A stretch of DNA of 64,000 nucleotides from Macrothele yani. Lineage: Eukaryota; Arthropoda; Arachnida; Araneae; Macrothelidae. How positions within the stretch are numbered: position 1 is the stretch's first letter; each line of letters opens with the position of its first letter. A program made the translations under genes and the position numbers. A model generated the notes under the pieces. That model did not search any database. It saw only the letters and a list, made by a program, of their open reading frames with translations, and was not told where the DNA came from. This document shows positions 23,818-34,499 of this stretch, one piece after another. The DNA lies in the NCBI GenBank assembly GCA_039090855.1, contig CM076991.1, positions 102,622,021 to 102,686,020 of the forward strand, given 5' to 3'.

Positions 23818-24075
23818 TCTCCCCCGAAAGAGGGCCGGGGGCATGGCCCACGGGTCAGCCGTGACCGTGAATCGTTGCAGGCAGCCATCCACTGTAGAAC
23901 GTGCACTTGAGAACTCCCAGTCAATCTGCTGTGTGGAATGCAACATCACACATTTTTATTTTTCGAAGCGCTGGAGAAGGAATTCTCTGATTTTTCCTAT
24001 CTCGCGGTGTGGAAACAACATCACACCAATGCGAGATTTTGAACGGCCGGGTCATCCGGATAGTTCGGGCGCCAT

Positions 24076-24237
24076 TATAACGAAGTAAATTTCTCCGTCA
24101 TTTTTATCCGCGCCATTATTCGAACCAGGGTCCCCTCATTCCGGAATAAGTTGCTCTACCAATTGAGCTACGCGGACGTTTCTTCTAACTACTATCTGCC
24201 TATATGTCGTGTGCGTCCTGCTGGCAGGTACGTCACA
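24076..24237 (-). mobile_element. tRNA-derived SINE, family 3, copy 3
   Basis: Full-length minus-strand copy with box A GTAGCTCAATTGGTAGAGC and the standard ends. It lies 258 bp from copy 2 in the same orientation. Both are followed by TCTCC on the plus strand. Confidence 0.9.
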
Positions 24238-24269
24238 TCTCCTGGTACGTTACAACTTCATTGGGCAGT

Positions 24270-24560
24270 TGCTGACGGAAACTTTTATATTAGATCTGCT
24301 AATTTGTAAACCTCACTAAACACTATGTCGAATGTATTCAATTTTATGTAACAAGTAATGTCTCTTACTGATTTGTTTTTGTATTCATTAAGGGAATAAA
24401 ACATCTTCAGTCCATTTTTTAGTCGACCTGTATCAAACTTTGAAGCATAAAATTCTTTAAGCTCTGACAGTAGATGTTCAGGGATGCTTTCATAAAATTT
24501 ATCAAAACAGGTTAAATCCAACAAAGCCACGAATTTAAGATATAAAATCACAGATTTTAA
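24270..24560 (-). pseudogene. hAT transposase C-terminal fragment
   Basis: The reading contains FVALLDLTCFDKFYESIP, LLSELKEFYASKFD, LKMFYSLNEYKNKSV and VFSEVYKLADLI. It resembles the segment just before the dimerisation motif of ZMYM/TTF-zinc-finger-type hAT transposases, where SASVERSF normally follows. That motif is missing because the frame stops at 24285. It is a relic of about 90 codons with no matching ends nearby, though a hAT-type terminus lies at 25081. Confidence 0.5.
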
Positions 24561-25080
24561 TTCATTGACACTTCACACAAACTGAAACAACGCTCGCGAA
24601 ACACGTGATGTTACGGGAGGGAGCATGCGAGTGACTAAGGTAGTCTAAGTCGTCTCTTCTCTGGGCGAACCGTTGCCCAAAGCAACGGCCCATTCCCCTT
24701 CACCTGCTGATTCATGTTGTCATGGAAATGCTAGCAGGCGATCGTATGGAAGGTCTTCGAATCAGAACAGCGAAGGCTCTTATAGAGCTGGTTGCGTTAC
24801 GATGGCGTCATCCCTCCACTAGGAGGAGCCCCGTTGGTCTTCGCTCGCCAGACTGATTCTCTTAAACAAAAGAAGCGAATCCGCACGTGTTTTTTTTTTT
24901 TTTTTTTTTCGCAGCGAAAGTATCGACATATTTCAAAACCGTTGATAAATGACGGTTATTTGTGCATATTTAATGTTTTCTCTCGGCTTCGCAGCTAGCC
25001 TCGAATATACGTCACTGCTTGAACTGAAATAAGGTACCTCATATACCAGAGGTGAGGAGGAACATTTTCATGTTGGAAGC
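24561..25080. other. Unassigned stretch
   Basis: Moderately GC-rich with no gene recognised. A poly-T run lies at 24890-24909. Confidence 0.4.
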
Positions 25081-25160
25081 AGGACCTGATTACCGACTAG
25101 GCCCGTAAGACACGGGCCTAGGGCCCCCAATTTTCAGGGGGCCCCAAAAAACCAGTATCC
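25081..25160. mobile_element. Lone hAT-type terminus
   Basis: CAGGACCTGATTACCGACTA is followed by two nested palindromes: TAGGCCCGTAAGACACGGGCCTA, given in parts as TAGGCCC/GGGCCTA, and GGGCCCCC/GGGGGCCCC. This GGGCCC-rich layout is typical of the ends of ZMYM-type hAT elements. The partner end was not located. Confidence 0.45.
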
Positions 25161-26107
25161 CCCCCCCCAAGCTTTTTTTTTTTTTTTTTTTTTTGGTTAT
25201 ATTTTTTATTTTTTAGGTTTTTAGAGAATGTATATCACAAAGTAAGGAACTACAGTATGCTGCAACTACAGCAAAGTTTTCTCCGAAGCTACATTAATCA
25301 CGTGCTAATATTTACAGCTCGTATTTTGCAAAAAATCGAAACATAGTGGCTACAAACAATAGCACGGGTGTAGGAGAACTGGCCACCGGAGAACTGACCA
25401 CCCTGAGAACTGGCCACAAAAATTTCAAGGGGTCGTATAAAAATTGCGTTTTTGACCGCTTCATGCCCACGACCCCCAGAGGTTGGTTATCTGAGTCATA
25501 TAAAGTTTCCGTATTTTCGTCTTTTCTTAATTGCGATAATTAATGTAATTTTTTAGAGAAAATGTTTATGACGTACACTTCAACTGAAGATTTCAGGGTT
25601 TTCAAACTACAAGTCTGCAAATTGTCTGAGCGTATGTGCCTACTCTGGAAACCTGTCGGGGGGGGGCGTAAAAGCATTTTTCTTTGTCAACAGAACAAAG
25701 AAAAATGCAACCCCGACAAGTTTCCCGGATTTGCTCACCGTACGATTAGACCATCTCTCATGTTCTAACCCCTCGCTATATTCATTCTTTTTCGCTCGTG
25801 CGTGGAGAGCACGCACCCCTTCTCAAATTCTACTACTCCCTCCGAAAAATCTCAACAACCTCCCTCTTCTTCTCTCCGCCACATTCTGCCCCCCCCAAAA
25901 CACCTCAGCTTCATAAACCCATTCTCCTATTGTTTTCTGCAACTACTTCTCAAACACGCGCCTCCAGAACCCCGTCCGAAAACTCTCTTCCCATGCGTCT
26001 CAGGATGTCCACCCCGATTGCTATCACCTGGAAGGAAAACCCCTTACTCAAGAACGGAAGTACATCCAGCTGGATGTCTCTAAAAAGCAATCTTCTATTA
26101 TAGTTAC
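25161..26107. other. Unassigned stretch with short repeats
   Basis: A 15-bp GAGAACTGGCCACC-type triplet lies at 25372-25420. A 15-bp hairpin GCATTTTTCTTTGTT/AACAAAGAAAAATGC lies around 25672-25710. Pyrimidine-rich sequence follows to 26100. No gene recognised. Confidence 0.4.
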
Positions 26108-26230
26108 TATAACGAAGTAAATTTCTCCGTCATTATTGTCCACGCCGGGGCTCGAACCCAGGTCCCCTCATTCTGGAATAAGTCGCTATGCCTTTATATC
26201 GTGTGCGTCCTGCTGGACAGGCACGTCACA
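26108..26230 (-). mobile_element. tRNA-derived SINE, family 3, copy 4 (internal deletion)
   Basis: Both family ends and box B (GGGCTCGAACCC on the plus strand) are present. About 40 bp including box A is deleted between CGCT and ATGCC, so this copy could not be transcribed from its own internal promoter. Confidence 0.9.
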
Positions 26231-27581
26231 TTACCTACACCAATGTCCTGCGCTTTGTTCTTCTCCAGGAAATTAGCCGATAAACTAATAATTTAGGGAG
26301 GATCTGCTAAATGGGCTCAAAAAATGTATCTTAAGAAGTTTCTCACGATTACTTTTTAAACATTCTAAAACTACGAGGGTCCTTAATTATTTACGTAACA
26401 TTAAAATTCAAGAATTAAATTATTCTAATTATTTACATGACATTATATTTGATAAAATAAAAATTCCCATTTCATTACGTTATTATTAAAAGCTTATTTA
26501 CAATGACCACTATTACACCAGTATTGAATAAAGGTTTCTAATTCATTGGCTGGTATCTGTACTTGCTAATCATTCTCCACATGCAGAATTACTTTTATTA
26601 TGTTCTGTAACTGTACATGAAAGCTTTGCGTATATCTGCTTCTGTCTAAAACGCTATTTAATTACCAGTGTTTATTTGAAAGCTAAAGCACGCTTAAATC
26701 GGGACATTGATTTTTGGAAACACCCTACGTAAATTTTAGAAAAATCTCATTCCACGCTTAAATCCGGTAAATATTAATAAAGAACTGGTAAATAGTTTCA
26801 AAAAGGTGAAGACAATAATGTGTTAAGCTTCGCATTTTTTATTTATTTATTTAGTTACATAATTTATTGATTCATCTTTCTGCGTAAAAGGAGAAACAGG
26901 GCCTAATAGTTTCTTTAGAACCCGCTATTTTTTCAGGAGTAGTCAGATATCATAAATAAATATGATTTCTCGTGAATGTCTGTAGCTCAAATAAGAGAGC
27001 CTAGTGAAAAAGGAGAAAAAAATCGAATGTACATATTTCCGTGCGTAAACTAATGAACTTTAAAAAGAAGCTACAACATAACACCTCTTTAAAGAGGCTG
27101 TTTACACGCATGACTGCAAACTTTAAGCTTTGGTATATAAAATCCAAATAAATAATGAACCCATATAATCCTTTTTCCAACATATCGGTACATATATTTG
27201 CCACGAGGAAATCGAAACAACCATTACCAGGAACTGACCTTTTCAAAAAAGAAAAGTCTCTATGGATATATTTAAACATAAAGGTATTATTATCATCAAT
27301 ACACACAGAAGCGTAGCTGAGGCATAAAGCTTGAATTTGAAAAGCATGAATTCAATGCTTCCTGTTAGATGAACGCAGAGCCCCGACACACCCACACACA
27401 CACCCCAAAAAACTTTGATTTCATCGCATTACATTGAATTGGATTTTTTTTTTTTAGTTTCGCGAAATTCATAGAAAATAACATAAAAAAAAAAGAAAGG
27501 TAAATATTCTCATAATAGCAACCTAACCTTCTCGCATTTTTGAAAACACTAAATAAACTGTGCTAAAATCTATTCATTTTT
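26231..27581. other. Unassigned AT-rich stretch
   Basis: No gene, array or transposon end recognised in about 1.35 kb. The 101-codon minus ORF at 27001-27306 has no known domain. Confidence 0.45.
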
Positions 27582-28090
27582 TACGCTTTCCAACCATAGG
27601 TTGAAGAAGCGTATATGCTCCAGCTTTGTCCGTCCGTCCGCACGATAACTGGCGTAAAAATGGTTCCATTTCGATGAAATTTTAGTATGTGGTAGGAGAC
27701 CACCTGGGGACGAACCCTATTGAAAATGGGACAAATGGGGTCAAAGGTCACGACGTAGGAGCGGGATCCATTCCATTGCACTTATACGTCATAACTTACG
27801 TAAATATGGTTCGATTTCAATGAAATTTTACAATGTGGTAGGGGACCACTTGGAGACGAACCCTATTCAAAATGGGTGAATTCGGGTCAAAGGTCAGGAC
27901 ATAAGAGCGGGATGCATTCCATTGCCTTTATGCGCCATAACGTGCGTAAAAATGGTTCGATTTCGATGAAATTTCAGTATGTGGTAGGACCCCACCTGGG
28001 GACGAATCCTATTGAAAATGGAAGAAATGGGGTCAAAGTTCAGGACATAGAATTGCGATCCATTCCATCGCCCTTATCCCATGTAATTAA

Positions 28091-28940
28091 GGTGGATGTC
28101 AAGTAAGTTTGCTTCCTATACTTCCAATGGAAAAGCTTTTGTACACATTTTCTTCACAATTAATGTGTTCCCAAGGATGAAAATTTGAACATCGATTAAA
28201 ATAACTTCTTAATATAACTTGGAATACTTAATATTTTCTAAAACATAACCATAATTATATTAAAAATCAATAACTTCTCCTTCGGTGGTGTTGAAACCAG
28301 AAGAAGAATGGCGCGACCTGAACTTTGATGACGTCAGTGGACAAAAAAAATGTTGGATTGCATAATTACGGTTATGGTTTAGAAAATATTAAGTATTCCA
28401 AGTTCTGAAATGAAGCTATTTTAGCCGCCCCGGTGGCGCAGTGGTCTAAGGCGTTGGCCTCTGATCATTCGTCCGTAAGGGGTCCGGGTTCGAATCCCGG
28501 TCAGGCATGGATGTTGTGTTTGTCTTACGGCACTGGCTCTCTCCCTTCCCTGGAACCAGTGACCCTAAATTAGGGACGGGCGACTGCTTATAGCCCATTG
28601 AGTTGCTCACGGCGGTCGTTAAACCTCCAATCAAAAAAAAAAAAAAAAAAAAAAAAAAGCTATTTTAATCAATGTTCAAATTTTCATCCTTGTGAACGCA
28701 TTAATTGTCCAGAAAAAAGATGGCGCGACCTGTATTTTCATGACGTCAGTAGACAAACAAATGTTGAATTGCATAATTACGGTTATGTTTTAGAAAATAT
28801 TAAGTATTGCAAGTTATAAAATGAAGATATTTTAATCGATGTTCAAATTTTCATCCTTGGGAACGCATTAGTTGTGAAGAAAATGTGTACAAAAGTTTTT
28901 CCATTGGAAGTATAGGAAGCAAAGTTACTTGACGTCCACC
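28091..28940. mobile_element. Palindromic MITE flanked by TTAA
   Basis: TTAA lies on both sides (28087-28090 and 28941-28944), the piggyBac-type target. The inverted arms of about 170 bp start GGTGGATGTCAAGTAA and end TTACTTGACGTCCACC. Inside each half is a similar ~110-bp segment with GATGGCGCGACCTG-type sequence and a TGACGTCA palindrome (28329 and 28741). No transposase. A SINE has inserted at 28424. Confidence 0.85.
28424..28658 (+). mobile_element. tRNA-derived SINE, family 1, copy A
   Basis: The tRNA-like head begins GCCGCCCCGGTGGCGCAGTG (box A) and carries GGGTTCGAATCCCGG (box B). A body with TGTTTGTCTTACGGCACTGG follows, then a 27-bp poly-A tail. The 9-bp target duplication GCTATTTTA (28415-28423 and 28659-28667) is exact. 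The intact A-tail and flanks mark it as a young insertion inside the MITE. Confidence 0.95.
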
Positions 28941-29782
28941 TTAAAGTAGCAGTTCTTGTATGTATGTATGTACATTTTATTTTGAAAATGGCTCTAAGAA
29001 GTTTGATGAAAGTCGTTAACCTACCGTTTTCTGGTACTAGAAATCGATTTAGCTCGATCTCGACTTTAGAAGAATTCGTTTAGTGGTTTAAATAACCACC
29101 CCGAATTATAACGTTTTTAGTGATGGCGTTGTTCCATTAATGTTACCAATGCTTAGAAATCTTATGACGTCACAACTCGCGTTTGAGAATGTTGGCGCGC
29201 GGTCACGCCATCTCTCTCTTTAGGTCACGCGTTGTGTGTAGAACCTATTAAAGATTTATGACGTCACACTCTTGGGGCGGGCGTCGCGATTCCCATCTGC
29301 CTCATTACGTCACGCGTTGTGTGCATATGCCTTTCAGCAAGATAACTCGCGTAACAACCGTTAGATTTCGATGAAATTTTAGTATCTGGTAGGGGATCAC
29401 CTGGGAAGGAACCCTATTTAAAGAGAACGAAATGGGGTCAAAGGTCAGTACATAGGAGAGTGATCCATTCCACTTCTGTTATGCGCCATAACTAACGTAA
29501 AAAAGGTTCGATTTCGATGAAATTGTAGTATGTGGTAGGGGACCACCTGGCGACAAACCTTATTGAAAATTGGCGAAATGGGGTCAAAGGTTAGGACACA
29601 GGATCGGGATCTATTCCATAGCCCTTATGCATCATAACTTACGTAAAAATGCTTCGATTGCGACAAAACTTTATCATGTTATTTCGGAGGTATACTAAGC
29701 CGGTTCCGTTGAATATCATTGAAATGGGATCAAAGGTCAGGGCACAGGATCGAGATTTATTCCACAGACATTATTCTCATAA

Positions 29783-30004
29783 TTTTTAATTTTTTTGGTT
29801 GGAGGTTTAACGACTACCGTGAACAACTCAATGGGCTATAAGCAGTCGCCCGTCCCCAATTTAGTGTCACTGGTTCCAGGGAAGGGAGAGAGCCAGTGCC
29901 GTAATACAAACACAACATCCATGCCTCACCAGGATTCGAACCCGGACCCCGTTCGGACGAATGATCAGAGGCCATCGCTTAGATCACTGCGCCACCGGGG
30001 CGGC
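29783..30004 (-). mobile_element. tRNA-derived SINE, family 1, copy B
   Basis: Minus-strand copy with head at 30004 and degenerate A-rich tail at 29783. The duplication TCTCATAA (29775-29782 and 30005-30012) interrupts a 146-bp unit. The uninterrupted unit at about 2400-2420 shows the empty site. Confidence 0.95.
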
Positions 30005-30424
30005 TCTCATAACTTGAGTAATGATTTCTGTAATGTTGGAAAGCGTATTATAATCAATGCATTGCATGATTTTACTTACTTGTTATCTTTCATTTATTAG
30101 GTTTTGCCTCGGCATTCTGAAACTGAAATATTGCTTTTGTAAATTTCTTTTAAAAAACATCACAGTTTCCTTTTTATTTTCAGATCAAATTGCTTAGTAA
30201 TCTCCAGTGATGAGTACCGTATGATACTGAACATGGCAACTATCAACATTTTCTCATAGTCGGCTTGTATTGACCAGCAATGTAAGTAAATCCGTACATT
30301 CTGAGCTGTTGTCATCTCTGTTGGATCCCCTTTATCCAGCGCGAATCTGTTTAATTTTCTTCGAATTCCGCGAATTCTGGTTCACCTTTATTATAGTTTA
30401 AAATTTTCGGATTCCGCAAACGAT

Positions 30425-31320
30425 CCTGGTTCACAATGAAAAGTATCCCCAAAGCATGAAAAGTATCCCCAGAACGTGATCCACCAAATTTGAAAGTCAT
30501 TGTTGCACATTCTTGGACACTGGAACTAGAGGGCGTAACCCACACCATGGAAAGTATTCCCAGACCATGGTGCATTCCCTACCAAATTTCACAGTCATGG
30601 TTGCACATTCCTGACCACTGGAACTAGGGGGCCCAGCCCAAACCATGAAAAGTATCACCAGAACGTGATGCCTCCTCCACCCAATTTCATAGTCATGGTT
30701 GCACATTCCTGGGCACTGGAACTAGGAAAGAGGGCAGCCCAAAGCATGAAAAGTATCCCCAGAACGTGATGACTTCTCCACCCAATTTCACAGTCATGGT
30801 TGCACATTGTTGGGCACTGGAACTAGTGGACCAGCTCTAGTTCCAGTGCCCAAGAATGCTCTGGGGATACACCATGGAAAGTGTCCCCAGAGCATAATGC
30901 CTCCTCCACCAAATTTCAACAGTCATGGTTGCACATTCCTGGACATTGCAACTAGGGGGCCCAGCCCAAATCATGAAAAGTTTCCCCAGAGCATGGTGCC
31001 TCCTCCACCAAATTTAACAGTCATGGTTGCTAATTCTTGGACAGTGGAACTAGAGGGCCCAGCGCACACCATGGAATGTTTGCCCAGATCATGATGCCTC
31101 CTCTACCAAATTTCACAGTCATGGTTTCACTCTACTGGACGCTTGAACTAGGGGGCCCAGCACAAACCATGAAAAGTATCCCAAGAGCATGATACCTCCT
31201 CCACCAAATTCCACAGTCATGGTCGTACATACCTGGACAACGGAACTAGGGGCCCCAGCTCAAACCATGAAACGTATCCCCAGAGCATGATGCCTCCTCC
31301 ACCGAACTTTACAGTTGGCA
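30425..31320. repeat. 98-bp satellite derived from a Tc1 transposase
   Basis: The sequence AGTCATGGTTGCACATTC with CATGAAAAGTATCCCCAGA and CCTCCTCCACCAAATTT recurs with spacing 98, 98, 101, 129, 98, 98, 98 and 98 bp. That makes about nine units. On the minus strand a unit reads like [21 protein letters not shown], the conserved strand region of Tc1 transposases between the first and second catalytic Asp. The array merges at 31320 into a single-copy Tc1 transposase on the minus strand, so it arose by amplifying one piece of that gene. Confidence 0.9.
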
Positions 31321-31910
31321 CAACATAGTCGGGCAGGTAATGTTCACCTGGCATTCTCCACAACCATACATCTGAGAGCGATTTTACACTGCTCCGGAGT
31401 CTACCGGCGCCGAACTTTACACCACATCATCACACGGTTGACGTTGATCTTGCTGATATTATGCTTGGGAGCGGCTGGTCGGCTATGGAAATCCATCCCC
31501 TTCATCTCTTGATAAAACCGTGCTGGCCTTGCTTCCAGAGGCAGTATGTAATCCGGTGGTTAGTGTTGCGTTCGAGGACAGGCTATTTTGTCGCTCCAAC
31601 CGCTTCAGCACTCGGCGGTTCCGCTTTGCTACTTCACGTGGCCTAACAAGTCTCGATTGTTCTGCTGTTGCTTTTAGGCGTTTCCACTTCACAGTAACAT
31701 CCCTTACCTTTGATCGGGAAAGATGCAGCACATCAGAAATATCCCGAACTTACTTGTTGCTAAGATGAACTGTACATACTGTTCAAACTTTTAGTATGGT
31801 GTTTTCCAGGGCACGTGCGTCTTTTTTAACCTATATGGACCATGGCTGTGACGTATATGGGCAAATCTACTACTTAGAAGGGATGTCCGGATACTTTTGA
31901 TAATACAGTG
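31321..31910 (-). pseudogene. Tc1-like transposase, N-terminal half, with one terminal repeat
   Basis: The right terminus CACTGTATTATCAAAAGTATCC (read on the minus strand, in parts) ends at 31910 beside TA. Downstream on the minus strand are helix-turn-helix-like segments (VLHLSRSKVRDVTVKWKR, then KRNRRVLKRL) and, after frame breaks, LPARLC and KFGGGG-type sequence entering the 98-bp array. The C-terminal half with the second and third catalytic acids and the other terminus were not found. Confidence 0.7.
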
Positions 31911-31912
31911 TA

Positions 31913-32166
31913 GAACCAACTATACTATATATAATACACTACAGCTTGAAACGACCAGTAAGAAAAAAATCCTGACCAGTTCTGATTAAGAAAGCAAAGT
32001 CTTTGACTCTTGAGTACAGAAAGCTGCTTAGGCATGTTTCTGTACGGGTACGGCTGTTGTGCGTATGGGCGACAATCCTATCGTTGGGCGTCTACCACCG
32101 CTTTCTTCAATTTTCTCATAACTGAGAAAACTATTTAGACCGGTATGCTGCTCCTTGCTCATTTCG
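31913..32166. other. Unassigned stretch
   Basis: Short single-copy sequence between the Tc1 end and the SINE. It ends in the left target duplication CTTGCTCATTTCG (32154-32166). Confidence 0.4.
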
Positions 32167-32601
32167 AGCCGCGGATGGCTTAGTGGTTAGTGTTTCAGAC
32201 TGTCGATGCTGGGTCCCCAGGTTCAAGCCTGGGCTGATCTTTCAGAGATGGTGTGATTTCACTAACAATCGCTGAATATCCGCCGTGCATTGGACGAGCA
32301 CGTAAAGTGACGGCCCCCAGGCTGGACCCACTGGTTAAATGGGTATCCTTTCCTATGTCCTCCCTGAAATTCTCTCGCCCATCTATGTGCAATATCGTTC
32401 TTGTACGGTGGCGCCATCTACTGTACTCTAATCTCACTACAAACTGTTCTGTCAAAAGTCGCTAGATTTGCTCTCATTCCTTCCGTTTCTGTGTCCTGCC
32501 CAAAAGGCGATCTCGCTGTAGGTGGCTGGGACCTAAACTCTACTCCCTGTGGACGGAAGTCCTACATGAAAATGACAAATTCCGCGGCGTTATTATTATA
32601 A
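32167..32601 (+). mobile_element. tRNA-derived SINE, family 2, copy 1
   Basis: The tRNA-like head has TGGCTTAGTGGTTAGTG (box A) and GGTTCAAGCCTGGG (box B). A central domain contains AATATCCGCCGTGCAT, followed by a long unique tail with GTACGGTGGCGCCATCTA and a TTATTATTATA end. The exact 13-bp duplication CTTGCTCATTTCG flanks it (32154-32166 and 32602-32614). At about 435 bp it is long for a SINE. A second copy is at 36515. Confidence 0.95.
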
Positions 32602-32614
32602 CTTGCTCATTTCG

Positions 32615-33300
32615 TATCCGCTCCCCGAGTATCTTGTCTCGTGCTGGAAAAGTTTGCAAGATCTTCTGCTTGCGGCGTGCGTCCGCAACGACACACCTCT
32701 CGTTTCGAATCTCCGTTCTGAATCTCTCTTCTGTCACCTTTCATGGGGGTTTCCCTTCCCTTGGCATTTCCTTGTTTAATGCTTGAAATGTATGTCTGCG
32801 ACACTTCAACTCTTTGTTGCCAATACCCCAAACAGCCTTCCTCCGGAAGGCAAAACTGCCCGCGTGCCAGAAAAAAGTGTCAATGTAAGAACCCATTGAA
32901 TTCAATTACAGTTCGAGAGCAAGTAAAACCATGCAGTCATGACTAAATTCTGTAGCTACATCGAAATATTAAAAAAACATGAGATTCGTTTTGGATATAA
33001 TTTTCAAAGACTCAAAAACACACGAGGCTAAAAAGTTACGAAACATTAGGATAAAAGAATCGCAAACAATAAACGCTAATATATGCAAATATACCAGTCC
33101 CAAAAGCTGATGACGTTTTACCTTGTCTTTCCTAAAAGCATACAGATTATTCGACTGCAGTAACTCATGAAAACACGAGAAAACCCCATTTTCTGCCGAA
33201 ATTCGAAAAAAGGCTAATCGTTGGGACAAATTTAGCTGGTGCCACGATTAACAAAGTAAACGTAATAAATTAAATAACGAGGAACTATACACTAACTGTA
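32615..33300. other. Unassigned stretch
   Basis: No gene recognised. AT-rich from 32950 onward. Confidence 0.4.
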
Positions 33301-33552
33301 CTTAAATAGTACGTACAACTATACTAGTGATCCGAAATTTCTTGGTGTAGAATAGAAATCAAAGTTTCCAAGCTTTAGCACATCAACCAGATGGCTTTTT
33401 CAAGGAAGGTAGACAGCAAGGAGCAGTTAAAAAAACATGAGATTAAAAAAAGGCATCTGGTTGATGTGCGAAAGCTTGGAAACTTTGATTTCTATTCTAC
33501 ACCAAGAAATTTCGGTTCATTAGTGCAGTTATACTATTGTACGTATTTAAGT
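33301..33552. repeat. Palindromic Penelope-type terminal repeat
   Basis: Two inverted arms of about 95-105 bp surround about 45 bp. They contain CCGAAATTTCTTGGTGTAGA, CAAAGTTTCCAAGCTTT and ACATCAACCAGATGGC. The same sequence in single orientation heads the PLE relic at 38446. The outer AGTA/TACG flanks are also inverted. It looks like a PLE copy reduced to two opposed terminal repeats. Confidence 0.75.
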
Positions 33553-33595
33553 AAATGAAATCAATGGTTTCACTAAAACAACCATTTCAAAGGGG

Positions 33596-34051
33596 AATGA
33601 ATAATTAATACAGACATTTAACGTGGACCAGGAACATCAAACAAATATCTTCGCTCTTTCCACGTTTATAAGTGAGTCACGGAAAAATTCTCATTGGCCG
33701 CCACGTAATCGTACATCGGACGAATGTGGGAAGAGCGAAGATCTTTGTTTGATGTTCCTGGTCAACGTTAAATGTCTGTATTAATTATTCATTCGCCTTC
33801 TAATTATTTCTTCAGTTGCTGCTTACCATCTTTGGTGAATCCCCAGCATTGTGCGGGGCTCCAAGAAGCAACCTGCCAGCTTGTCTTAGCAGTTAGCGTG
33901 TGAGTCTGGAGGAATTCGAGGCCGCTGTGGTGTAGCGGAAGCATATCCGGCGGGTAGCTGGAAGACCCTGGGTTCGACTCCCGGTGGCTTCCAATGATAA
34001 TTTTTCCATGCCTCACTTATAAACGTGGAAAGAGCGAAGATCTTTGTTTGA
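33596..34051. mobile_element. Fold-back tRNA-SINE, second example
   Basis: A 456-bp insert within one 13-bp duplication, CATTTCAAAGGGG (33583-33595 and 34052-34064). The first part is a palindrome: 33596-33662 against 33729-33794 with two mismatches or so, around a ~65-bp loop. The last part is a SINE in plus orientation, with a tRNA-like head at 33918-33991 (acceptor stem GAGGCCGC with GTGGCTTC, box B GGGTTCGACTCCC) and tail ACGTGGAAAGAGCGAAGATC. The same tail appears three times: once inverted (from about 33674) and twice direct (33729 and 34023). Confidence 0.85.
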
Positions 34052-34147
34052 CATTTCAAAGGGGTTTAGCGACGGGAAGATTTCGTAACCAAAGGCATAA
34101 CTGTGGTCAGAAAGCTAAATTTGAAGAGTGTGACCGTCGTGCTGTGA

Positions 34148-34295
34148 GGAATGGGTCTGGTACGATTTGTCCAACGACGATTGGTCCAATGCCAATTGAT
34201 CCAATGCCGATTCATCCAAAAGCACAATTGGTCCAAAGGTGCGATTCATCTAATGGTACGATTAGCCCAATTCCGTCTGATCTGTCCGAAGTGCT
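34148..34295 (-). repeat. 32-bp array, left block (inverted)
   Basis: About four or five decayed units of the type ATTGGTCCAATGCC(A/G)ATT. They are in the opposite orientation to the array at 35120-35750. Confidence 0.75.
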
Positions 34296-34499
34296 ACTTG
34301 TGCCAAAAAAAACTCATCCGTTCTGATCCTGTCTTCGGTGTTGTACGGAAGTACCAGTAGTCCAAAGAATGTAAAATAATGTCACATTTCATGCGCAATA
34401 TTGTGGTTATACGGTAGATTTTTTTTTTTTTTTTTTTTGGTGGAATCGCTTTTTTCTTGTTATACTGTCCTCGCTGCCGTATGAAATTATTGAACTACG

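Larger units (their letters stand above)
27582..30047 (+). mobile_element. 146-bp-repeat cassette with inverted ends (copy II), with insertions
   Basis: It opens with ACGCTTTCCAAC (27582) and closes with GTTGGAAAGCGT (30036-30047). The TCAAAGGTCA decamer and near variants fall at 27741, 27887, 28033 and again at 29438, 29583 and 29730, with spacing 145-147 bp. Between the two blocks lie a TTAA-flanked MITE (28091-28940) and unrelated sequence (28945-29335). A SINE (29783-30004) is inserted near the right end. Reading both blocks as one element is an inference from the matching outer ends. Confidence 0.65.

Noticed and set aside
28436..28510. Leu-type tRNA gene candidate with good box A and B
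   Set aside because: It is the head of a SINE with poly-A tail and target duplication; the same head occurs at 45336 and 51732.
33918..33991. tRNA gene candidate with pairing acceptor stem
   Set aside because: It lies inside a 456-bp insert flanked by one 13-bp duplication and shares its tail with the fold-back SINE at 10050.
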